Positions 1 to 5,434 of a stretch of DNA of 7,189 bases are shown here, piece by piece (the stretch's first letter is position 1; every line of letters begins with the position of its first letter). The position numbers and the translations under genes are program-made. The notes below the pieces were generated by a model. That model searched no databases. It was not told the origin of the DNA and saw nothing but the letters and a program-made list of their open reading frames with translations. The stretch covers positions 1-7,189 of the forward strand of contig JAOZUV010000099.1 of assembly GCA_029938505.1 (NCBI GenBank), given 5' to 3'. This DNA comes from Bacteroidales bacterium. GTDB taxonomy: Bacteria > Bacteroidota > Bacteroidia > Bacteroidales > GCA-2711565.

Positions 1-390
1 GGAAATCTCAGTATTGAACAAATTGTTCTTCTTTTTAATCACCTGCCTGTAGATATCACTTTCGTGGATGAAAACAATAAAGTAAAGTATTTTTCCACAC
101 CTAAAAAAAGGATTTTTCCACGTACAAACGCTATCATCGGACGTGATGTTCATAATTGCCATCCTCCTAAAAGTGTGCATATTGTTGAAAAGATTGTAGA
201 AGCATTCAAAAACGGAACAAAAGACAAAGCCAGTTTCTGGATAAATATGAAAGCCGAAACTATTTTGATACAGTATTTTGCCCTGCGTGATGAATCAGGA
301 AGTTATAAGGGAGTTATTGAAGTGTCGCAAGAAATTTCAGAAATTAAAAACCTTGAAGGCGAACAAAGATTATTGGATTGGAAAGAGTGA
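1..390 (+). CDS. DUF438-type PAS-domain protein, C-terminal part (5' end outside window)
   Basis: The reading frame is open from base 1, so the first visible residues (GNLSIEQIVLLFNHLPVDIT) are internal. The GTG at 64 is an ordinary Val codon and not the start. About 129 residues are visible, ending at TGA 388-390. They match the C-terminal PAS-like domain of DUF438 proteins: LPVDITFVDENNKV opening, RIFPR, IIGRDVHNCHPPKSVH, a central FWINM strand, YFALRDESGSYKGVIEVSQEI and the closing LEGEQRLLDW. Full-length members usually carry a DUF438 segment, often with a hemerythrin-like domain, ahead of this PAS domain; those parts would lie upstream. The role is probably sensory or redox/ligand sensing, but no reaction is established for the family to my knowledge. 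The HNCHPP motif (Cys codon at 157-159) is a possible ligand site by inference only. The gene converges on the minus-strand thioredoxin gene. The family call is strong and the function is unknown. Confidence 0.85.
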   Translation, partial: GNLSIEQIVLLFNHLPVDITFVDENNKVKYFSTPKKRIFPRTNAIIGRDVHNCHPPKSVHIVEKIVEAFKNGTKDKASFWINMKAETILIQYFALRDESGSYKGVIEVSQEISEIKNLEGEQRLLDWKE

Positions 391-398
391 AAAAATAT

Positions 399-455
399 GA
401 GTTATGAATTATAAATGATGCAGTTGAAGAATTCATAATTCACCACTTATAACTC
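399..455. terminator. Bulged hairpin between convergent genes, likely bidirectional terminator
   Basis: GAGTTAT (399-405) pairs with ATAACTC (449-455), and the adjacent GAATTAT (406-412) pairs with ATAATTC (435-441). This gives 14 base pairs interrupted by a 7-base bulge (442-448), with a 22-base loop. Read on the minus strand the stem is followed by CATATTTTTTC, a fair U-tract for the thioredoxin operon. On the plus strand it is followed by TCTCTTTTG, a weaker one. It sits exactly between two convergent stop codons (388-390 and 465-467). The GAGTTATGAATTAT wording resembles low-complexity intergenic repeats that I recall from Bacteroidota, so it could be a repeat copy doing terminator duty. 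Confidence 0.6.
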
Positions 456-464
456 TCTTTTGCA

Positions 465-1061
465 TTATTGTGCCTTAATTGAACAGCCAATCGCTTTAGT
501 CACTGAAATCAATACTTCCTTATCTTCTAATAAGGCATTTAGGGCATCTTCCAAGTAATGCTCTTTTACATCTTTTGCTTCGGCATAATTATCATCAATA
601 GCACCAATATATTTAACAATCAAATTACCATTTTCTTTATCCAACACAAACACATGAGGCGTACGACTTGCCCCATATTGAGGATATATTTTTTGACCCA
701 TATCAAACAAATAGGGGAATTCAAATCTCTTCTCACTGGCTCTAAGTTTCATTAATTCATAAGAATCCTGTGGTTGAACAGCGGGGTCATTGGGGTTAAT
801 AGCAATCACTGGATAGCCTAATTTTTTATAGGTTTTATCTAAGCTTATGATTCTATTTTCATAAGCTTTTGAATAAGGACAATGGTTACAAGTAAAAATA
901 ACTACAAAACCTTTGGCATCCGGAAAATCTGATAAAGAAACATAGCTTCCATCAACATTCAATAATTTAAAATCTGTGGCTTTTTCACCAATTTTATAAT
1001 CCTCAGCAAAAAGAGAGAGTCCAATAAACAGACTTAATACAATTAGAATTATTTTTTTCAT
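465..1061 (-). CDS. Secreted redoxin/thioredoxin-family protein (CNHC active site)
   Basis: This 198-residue protein begins with a Sec signal peptide (KK, then IILIVLSLFIGLSLFA, probable cleavage after A19). A thioredoxin/AhpC-TSA fold follows: GEKATDFKLLNVDGSYVSLSDF, a VVIFTCNHCPYSKAY strand-helix with Cys58 and Cys61 as the CxxC pair, a buried cis-proline at TP (134-135) in ASRTPHVFVLD, and a C-terminal KAIGCSIK motif with Cys193. CNHCP followed by SKAYE is typical of a redoxin subgroup often annotated 'thioredoxin family protein', which is distinct from TlpA/ResA. It is expected to act in the periplasm as a thiol-disulfide oxidoreductase or thiol peroxidase; the substrate is unknown. The ATG at 1061 is 2 bp after the stop of the upstream TlpA-like gene, so the pair is an operon. 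Starting here gives a complete signal peptide. The family call is firm and the physiological role is open. Confidence 0.85.
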   Translation of the reverse strand: MKKIILIVLSLFIGLSLFAEDYKIGEKATDFKLLNVDGSYVSLSDFPDAKGFVVIFTCNHCPYSKAYENRIISLDKTYKKLGYPVIAINPNDPAVQPQDSYELMKLRASEKRFEFPYLFDMGQKIYPQYGASRTPHVFVLDKENGNLIVKYIGAIDDNYAEAKDVKEHYLEDALNALLEDKEVLISVTKAIGCSIKAQ

Positions 1062-1063
1062 GT

Positions 1064-1552
1064 TTATAGATTCGATTCAACAATTTGTTTGAGTTCGTCA
1101 TAACTATAACTTCCTTCATGGAAATTGCGATAATCTTTTTTATAAATAAGCGTGGCTGGAATAGAACCTGTCCAATCAGGCGACACTTCATTAATCCAGG
1201 AATTTGCATTGGGATCAAATAATAGAATCACCTCGGCAGTCATCTTTTGTGTCTCAATAAATGGAATTACTTTTGTATCCAATTGATTAGGAAAATCGAG
1301 ACTTACCATGATCATTTTCACTTTTCTACTTTTATATTCAGCATTGATCTTTTCAAAATCAGGGATTTCTTTTACACAAGGATTACACCAACTGGCCCAA
1401 AAGTTTACAATATAAAGGGTGTCGTTATTTTCGTGCAAGCGAGGACTTAATTGCTCAAAATTAACAGTTGCAATAGCTGTCTTTTTTTCTTTTGTTTCGA
1501 CACAAGAGGCGAAAACAATCACAGCCAGTAAAATCATTGTAAATAGTCTCAT
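1064..1552 (-). CDS. TlpA-like thiol-disulfide oxidoreductase, lipoprotein
   Basis: This protein has 162 residues. The N-terminus MRLFTMILLAVIVFASC is a lipoprotein signal peptide with lipobox FASC, the lipidated residue being Cys17. A Lys-rich linker and a thioredoxin fold follow: LYIVNFWASWCNPCVKEIPDFEKI with the WCNPC active site (Cys56, Cys59), KVKMIMVSLDF, and the cis-proline loop SIPATLIY (Pro132). The fold and the WCxPC motif place it in the TlpA/ResA branch, whose members reduce disulfides in envelope proteins or apocytochromes, or take electrons from a DsbD/CcdA-type partner. No such partner is visible here. It is shorter than many Bacteroidota TlpA proteins, which carry an extra N-terminal domain; here it is essentially the catalytic domain on a lipid anchor. 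It is the first gene of a two-gene operon with the secreted redoxin (2-bp spacing). A Bacteroidota-type -7 box lies about 20 bp upstream of the ATG. Confidence 0.87.
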   Translation of the reverse strand: MRLFTMILLAVIVFASCVETKEKKTAIATVNFEQLSPRLHENNDTLYIVNFWASWCNPCVKEIPDFEKINAEYKSRKVKMIMVSLDFPNQLDTKVIPFIETQKMTAEVILLFDPNANSWINEVSPDWTGSIPATLIYKKDYRNFHEGSYSYDELKQIVESNL

Positions 1553-1571
1553 TCAATAAAAAATTAGATGA

Positions 1572-1579
1572 CAAATATA
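1572..1579 (-). promoter_or_regulatory. Probable -7 box (TATATTTG) of the thioredoxin operon
   Basis: Read on the minus strand this is TATATTTG, an exact match to the Bacteroidota -7 consensus TAnnTTTG. It would give a leader of roughly 15 bases before the ATG at 1552. No convincing -33 TTTG lies 19-21 bp further upstream. A second match, TAAATTTG at 1643-1636, could serve as an alternative promoter with a leader near 80 bases. Confidence 0.5.
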
Positions 1580-1715
1580 GCTTTCCGATAATGAATGTCC
1601 ATTCGGATTTCCTCTTTTAACGATTAATTAACAATCAAATTTAATTAACTTTATTAAAAAAGGAATCCAATTTTAAGGCTTCTTATGAATTAAGATCTAC
1701 CGAATAAAAACCCCA

Positions 1716-1731
1716 ATCATATATATATGAT
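1716..1731. terminator. AT-rich 16-bp perfect palindrome, possible terminator of the folD-queE-OmpA unit
   Basis: ATCATATATATATGAT is a perfect 16-bp palindrome that can fold as a 6-bp stem with a TATA loop. On the minus strand it is followed by TGGGGTTTTTATT, and the flanking CCA/TGG can extend the stem around a TGCG bulge. It lies about 90 bp past the stop of the OmpA-family gene, so it could end that transcription unit. An AT-only core is a weak stem, and it might instead be a protein-binding site or an AT-rich cruciform. Confidence 0.35.
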
Positions 1732-1772
1732 CGCATGGTACTACCAAAAAAATCGCTGGAACCAATGAGTCA

Positions 1773-1798
1773 ATTTCAAAAATCAGGGTTGATGAAAT
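1773..1798 (-). other. Hairpin shortly after the OmpA-family stop codon
   Basis: ATTTC (1773-1777) pairs with GAAAT (1794-1798), and ATCA (1782-1785) pairs with TGAT (1790-1793) around a GGGT loop, leaving AAAA as a one-sided bulge. It starts about 20 bases after the stop codon of the OmpA-family gene. No U-tract follows on the minus strand, so if it is functional it is more likely a 3'-end stabiliser than an intrinsic terminator. Confidence 0.25.
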
Positions 1799-1818
1799 CA
1801 AAAAGTTTGCAAAAACCT

Positions 1819-3735
1819 TTAGTTAAGCCCGATAACCTTACATTCAGTTCTGCGATTTAATGCACGACCATCAACAGTTTCATTAGAAGAAATAGTATTG
1901 CTTTCCCCATAACCTTTATACGATAATCGCTCAGGCTTTATTCCATTTTTTAGTAGATAATCGTAAACAGCTTTTGCCCTGTTTTCGGAAAGTGTCTGGT
2001 TGTATTCTGGAGAACCCACATTATCGGTATGACCACCAATTTCAATGCTTAAGTTTGAGTTATTCTCCAAAAAGTTGATAAGAATCCTCAACTCAACATC
2101 TGATTGAGAGAGCAATTCAAATTTATCAGTGTCAAACAAAATATTATTTAAAGTCACTTTTGCATTTAAGCGAATGGGCTGAAGTGCAATTCGCAAAGTA
2201 TCCATCCCATTTGTAAAATCATTCACATTAAATTGTCCGGAATAAAACAAATAACCTTCTTTATTGACATTCAAAACATAGGATTTATTCAATGGCAGCG
2301 GAATCACAAAATGTCCATTCCGAGCAAAAGATTGGGCATAAGCATATGGTTGAGCATCCATTAAATTAGTCAGCTCAATACGAGCAAAAAGAGGCGATAA
2401 ATTTTCGGCATCACTGACTATACCTGTAATATAAGTAACAGGGCTGGGTCTATTTTCCTCCATTTCAAAATGGTATAAATCAAAATCATCCTTTTTAGCC
2501 GATAAATAGGCATTAATACCATCAGGAGCAATAATCATATTAATTTCATCCTCAGATGTATTTAAAGGATAGCCCAAATTTTTAGCTTGCTTCCATTGGT
2601 TGTTTTTATCTTTCTGACTAACAAATAAATCAAAACCGCCCATACCTGGATGGCCTTTAGAAGAAAAATATAAGGAACGAGTATCTGCATGAATAAATGG
2701 AGCCATTTCATCAGCAGAAGTATTAATTTGGGCACCAGCGTTTTTAGGACGGTTAAAAGAGCCACTCTCACTTAAAGTAGAGATCCAAATATCCGATCCA
2801 CCAAAACCACCTTCACGCTTGCTAGCAAAATACATTGTTTTTCCATCAGCCGAAAAACAAGGCTGTGATTCCCATTCAAGGGAATTAATATTCCGACCTA
2901 GATTAAATACTTTTGAATCCTCAGATATTAACGACATACAATATAAATCGCAATTCCCCCCTACCTGTACATGATGACAGGATGTAAAAAATAAATAGCG
3001 ACCATCCGCCGAAAGCGAGGCTGCTCCTACCCTATCTTGCATTTCTGGAGGAAATTCATACAGGCTTGGATTATCGAGAGAATCGCCAATTAACTCAGCT
3101 TCATATATTTGTTCAATATAATATTTTCGCCCTTCTGAATCAGTTCCAATACTTTTTTTCTGGGTATAAAGAAGTTTATTCCCATCCAAACTAATGCCAT
3201 TAATATACTCATCAGAAAGCTCAGAAATATATTTTAGTTTATTTTTTTTTATATCGAGTGGATACATAAATGCCTGTTGGCGAAATTCTGCTGAAGCTAT
3301 AATAAGCTCTGCTTTCTTTTTAGCATTTGATGAAATTCTGGTAATAGTTAAATATTGGCTTGCATGTTCCATAGCCAAGCTAAAACGCTCAGCATTTAAC
3401 TCCATTTCTGCAAGTGTTAAAAAAGCATTTGGATAAGTAATTGAATCTAATTTTAAACCTTTACGGTAAGCTAAAATAGCTGCAGAAATATCATTTTTAT
3501 CCTGATAAATATTAGCCAATAAAATATAAGGCTCGGCAAAAGTTGAATCTTTTGAAATCGACTTTATAACAAATATAACAGCCCGCCTAGAATCATTTTT
3601 CAGATAATAAGTTTCCGCTTGTTCCTGTAATTTTATAGCCGCATTTCTATTTTGTGCAAAGCTCTCAGGAAGCAAAAACAAGATAAGGAATGAAATGAGT
3701 AATATTAGCTTTGATTTTTTCAACAAAAAACGCAT
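1819..3735 (-). CDS. OmpA-family envelope protein with TPR, PD40 propeller and CRD domains (PorE-like architecture)
   Basis: This protein has 638 residues. A Sec signal peptide (hydrophobic stretch 9-22, likely cleavage after SFA27) has no lipobox cysteine. TPR-like helices occupy about 30-155. Five PD40/WD40-like blades follow, with [S/A]xDG-type turns near 182, 242, 295, 349 and 403; two carry the GGxD motif (GGFGGSDIW 309-317, GMGGFDLF 364-371). A carboxypeptidase-regulatory-like beta domain lies at about 433-505. The C-terminal OmpA domain (about 525-638) has NILFDTDKFEL, GGHTDNVGSPEYN, LSENRA and LNRR. Asp571 and Arg586 correspond to the residues that bind diaminopimelate in OmpA proteins. 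The role is to link the outer membrane or periplasm to peptidoglycan. The four-domain order is that of PorE of the type IX secretion system, but Bacteroidota encode many such paralogs and no por/spr genes are visible. Its ATG is 9 bp after queE, implying co-transcription. Confidence 0.88.
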   Translation of the reverse strand: MRFLLKKSKLILLISFLILFLLPESFAQNRNAAIKLQEQAETYYLKNDSRRAVIFVIKSISKDSTFAEPYILLANIYQDKNDISAAILAYRKGLKLDSITYPNAFLTLAEMELNAERFSLAMEHASQYLTITRISSNAKKKAELIIASAEFRQQAFMYPLDIKKNKLKYISELSDEYINGISLDGNKLLYTQKKSIGTDSEGRKYYIEQIYEAELIGDSLDNPSLYEFPPEMQDRVGAASLSADGRYLFFTSCHHVQVGGNCDLYCMSLISEDSKVFNLGRNINSLEWESQPCFSADGKTMYFASKREGGFGGSDIWISTLSESGSFNRPKNAGAQINTSADEMAPFIHADTRSLYFSSKGHPGMGGFDLFVSQKDKNNQWKQAKNLGYPLNTSEDEINMIIAPDGINAYLSAKKDDFDLYHFEMEENRPSPVTYITGIVSDAENLSPLFARIELTNLMDAQPYAYAQSFARNGHFVIPLPLNKSYVLNVNKEGYLFYSGQFNVNDFTNGMDTLRIALQPIRLNAKVTLNNILFDTDKFELLSQSDVELRILINFLENNSNLSIEIGGHTDNVGSPEYNQTLSENRAKAVYDYLLKNGIKPERLSYKGYGESNTISSNETVDGRALNRRTECKVIGLN

Positions 3736-3744
3736 CCCCCAAAA

Positions 3745-4377
3745 TTAAGGTATTTTCATATACTTATGGCTTTGGAGCGAAATTTTCCATTTTGGATTAT
3801 TCATAGCATAATCTACAACCATTGGCATTATTTTGCTACTCACACTCCATTCAGGTTGCAAATACAATTCACAATCAGGACCAACTAATTTGGCATTATC
3901 TTCGGCCCATTCAAAATAACCTTCATCCTGAATGATAACTTTTAGCGCATTGGCTTTCTTCAAAACTTCTAATTTCGGAGGAGACTGACGTTTCGGACTC
4001 AAACAAATCCAGTCCCAATCACCACTCAATAAATAAGCTCCCGAAGTTTCTACGAAAGTCTTAATACCTCTTTTATGCAATTCTTTTGTTAAATAGTCTA
4101 GTGGATATAGCGAAGGCTCTCCACCTGTTACCACTACTGCTTTTCCAGGATATTGAGAGGCTCTCTCAACAATATCATCAGCAGCAACCGGAGGAAAATC
4201 TTTGGCATCCCAAGATGGTTTTGAATCGCACCAATAACAACCTACATCACAACCTCCAACACGGATAAAATAAGCCGCCTGACCTGTGTTTGCACCTTCA
4301 CCTTGCAAAGTATAAAATTCCTCCATCAGAGGAATCATACGCCCCTTCTTTAGTATGTTATTAAGTTTGTTTAGCAT
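3745..4377 (-). CDS. queE: 7-carboxy-7-deazaguanine synthase (radical SAM)
   Basis: QueE converts 6-carboxy-5,6,7,8-tetrahydropterin to 7-carboxy-7-deazaguanine, a committed step of queuosine/preQ0 synthesis, using a [4Fe-4S] cluster, SAM and Mg2+ in the cytoplasm. The protein has 210 residues. MEEFYTLQGEGANTGQAAYFIRVGGC is the characteristic N-terminus. Cys43, Cys47 and Cys50 form the CxxxCxxC cluster motif. VVVTGGEPSLY (TGGEP 84-88) is the SAM-contacting radical SAM motif. VETSG (109-113) and the C-terminal LQSHKYMKIP are family hallmarks. Bacteroidota QueE commonly have a short N-terminal extension like the one here. The ATG at 4377 overlaps the folD stop as TAATG, which supports this start over Met14 and suggests translational coupling. 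The residue after the cluster Asp is Ser52, where several QueE enzymes have Thr. No queC, queD or queF is in the window. Confidence 0.93.
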   Translation of the reverse strand: MLNKLNNILKKGRMIPLMEEFYTLQGEGANTGQAAYFIRVGGCDVGCYWCDSKPSWDAKDFPPVAADDIVERASQYPGKAVVVTGGEPSLYPLDYLTKELHKRGIKTFVETSGAYLLSGDWDWICLSPKRQSPPKLEVLKKANALKVIIQDEGYFEWAEDNAKLVGPDCELYLQPEWSVSSKIMPMVVDYAMNNPKWKISLQSHKYMKIP

Positions 4378-5258
4378 TATCCGTAAATTTCTTTCTTAGC
4401 TGCTTTTAGTGTATTTTGTATCAAAGCCACAATTGTCATTGGTCCAACACCACCCGGAACTGGTGAAATTTTGCTTGCTTTTTTAGAGGCTTCAGCAAAA
4501 TCAACATCACCAATTAGTCTAAATCCTGATTTCGTTTTATCTGATTTTACACGATGCATTCCAACATCAATAATAACCGCACCTTCTTTCACCATATCTC
4601 CTTTGATGAATTCAGGAACACCAATGGCCGCAATTAAGATATCAGCATTCGCACAAATTTCTTTTAAATTCTCTGTTCTGCTATGGCAAAGAGTTACCGT
4701 AGCATTGGCTGATTTTGCTTTACGCGAAAGTAAAATACTAACAGGCGTACCCACTATATTACTACGACCAACAACCACAACATTCTTTCCTTCTGTTTTA
4801 ACTTTCGAACGTTCCAACATCTGCATAATCCCATAAGGTGTGGCAGAAATATAAGCAGGTAAATTTAAAACCATGCGACCAACATTTGCCGGATGAAAGC
4901 CATCCACATCTTTCTTTGGATCAATGGCTTCGATGATTTTATTCTCATCAATATGTTTTGGAAGCGGAAGTTGAACGATGAAACCATCCACTTCAGAATC
5001 ATTATTTAAAAAAGAAATCAACTCTAACAACTCATTTTCAGTGGTCTCAGCAGGATAACGATATACTGAAGATAGCATCCCTACCGATTGGCAGGCTTTT
5101 TCTTTTGAAGCTACATAGGTTTGACTGGCTGGGTCATCACCCACAAGTACAGCAACCAGATGTGGGTTTTTATCCTCATCATCAATCATTTTCGCTACTT
5201 CTTTTGCAATCTCTTCTTTTATTTCAGCAGCTATTTTTTTTCCGTCAATTAATTTCAT
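4377..5258 (-). CDS. folD: Bifunctional methylenetetrahydrofolate dehydrogenase / methenyltetrahydrofolate cyclohydrolase
   Basis: FolD interconverts 5,10-methylene-, 5,10-methenyl- and 10-formyl-tetrahydrofolate, supplying one-carbon units for purines and formyl-Met-tRNA in the cytoplasm. At 293 residues it is full length for the family. Visible motifs are VGDDPASQTYVASKEKAC with catalytic-pair residues Tyr48 and Lys52, the substrate loop VQLPLP (95-100), DPKKDVDGFHPANVGR (about 113-128), the dinucleotide-binding VVGRSNIVGTP (162-172), and the C-terminal signature PVPGGVGPMT (266-275). The ATG at 5258 gives the canonical start MKLIDGKKIA and follows an A-rich CAAAAAGA leader with no strong Shine-Dalgarno. 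The gene overlaps queE by one base. No TAnnTTTG box was found in the 176 bp upstream, so it may depend on read-through from ffh or on a non-consensus promoter near the repeat cluster. Confidence 0.96.
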   Translation of the reverse strand: MKLIDGKKIAAEIKEEIAKEVAKMIDDEDKNPHLVAVLVGDDPASQTYVASKEKACQSVGMLSSVYRYPAETTENELLELISFLNNDSEVDGFIVQLPLPKHIDENKIIEAIDPKKDVDGFHPANVGRMVLNLPAYISATPYGIMQMLERSKVKTEGKNVVVVGRSNIVGTPVSILLSRKAKSANATVTLCHSRTENLKEICANADILIAAIGVPEFIKGDMVKEGAVIIDVGMHRVKSDKTKSGFRLIGDVDFAEASKKASKISPVPGGVGPMTIVALIQNTLKAAKKEIYG

Positions 5259-5290
5259 TCTTTTTGATTATTGAAATCTTAGATTTTAAC

Positions 5291-5310
5291 CCCTGAGTAT
5301 AATCGAAGGG
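5291..5310 (+). repeat. REP-like repeat, copy 1 (direct)
   Basis: CCCTGAGTATAATCGAAGGG. Ends CCCT/AGGG are inverted and can pair. It matches copy 3 at 15 of 20 positions, and the similarity continues for 9 bases to the right (to 5319). The group resembles a dispersed CCCTGAGCGTAGTCGAAGGG-type element that I recall from Bacteroidota genomes. Confidence 0.65.
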
Positions 5311-5324
5311 CATTTGTTAAATCA

Positions 5325-5350
5325 GGGCGTTTCGACTTCGCTCAACGTCC
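5325..5350 (-). repeat. REP-like repeat, copy 2 (inverted) with hairpin
   Basis: On the minus strand the core reads TTGAGCGAAGTCGAA, the same word as copies 1 and 3 in opposite orientation (11 of 14 core positions match copy 3). GGGCGTT (5325-5331) and AACGTCC (5344-5350) form a 7-bp stem (one G-U in plus-strand RNA) with a 12-base loop. Opposite orientation next to copy 1 gives a BIME/REPIN-like layout. It may act as an attenuator or RNA end between ffh and folD. Confidence 0.6.
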
Positions 5351-5389
5351 TTTAATATTATCTTAATTATTTAAACTTTTGATATTGCA

Positions 5390-5409
5390 CCCTAAGCGTA
5401 GTTGAAGGG
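5390..5409 (+). repeat. REP-like repeat, copy 3 (direct)
   Basis: CCCTAAGCGTAGTTGAAGGG, flanked by A and T so that ACCCT (5389-5393) and AGGGT (5406-5410) form a perfect 5-bp stem around 12 bases. It lies 25 bp past the ffh stop codon (5435), so its hairpin could cap or terminate the ffh transcript, although no strong U-tract follows on the minus strand. Confidence 0.65.
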
Positions 5410-5434
5410 TATTTATTATAATTTAAAACCCCTT

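Noticed and set aside
1003..1218. Minus-strand 71-codon frame spanning the TlpA-like/redoxin junction.
   Set aside because: It is a different frame of two clearly supported genes and has no family resemblance.
1765..1860. A 31-codon plus-strand ORF starting at ATG 1765.
   Set aside because: It overlaps the end of the OmpA-family gene in antisense, has no promoter or recognisable protein features, and its length is expected by chance.
3736..3744. TTTTGGGGG directly before the ATG of the OmpA-family gene as a Shine-Dalgarno or phase-variable tract.
   Set aside because: Five Gs abut the start codon with no usable spacing, and a five-base run is too short to suggest slippage control.
3194..4836. 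Plus-strand open frames of 60-121 codons across the OmpA-family, queE and folD genes.
   Set aside because: They are antisense shadows of well-supported genes, with no independent start signals or recognisable domains.
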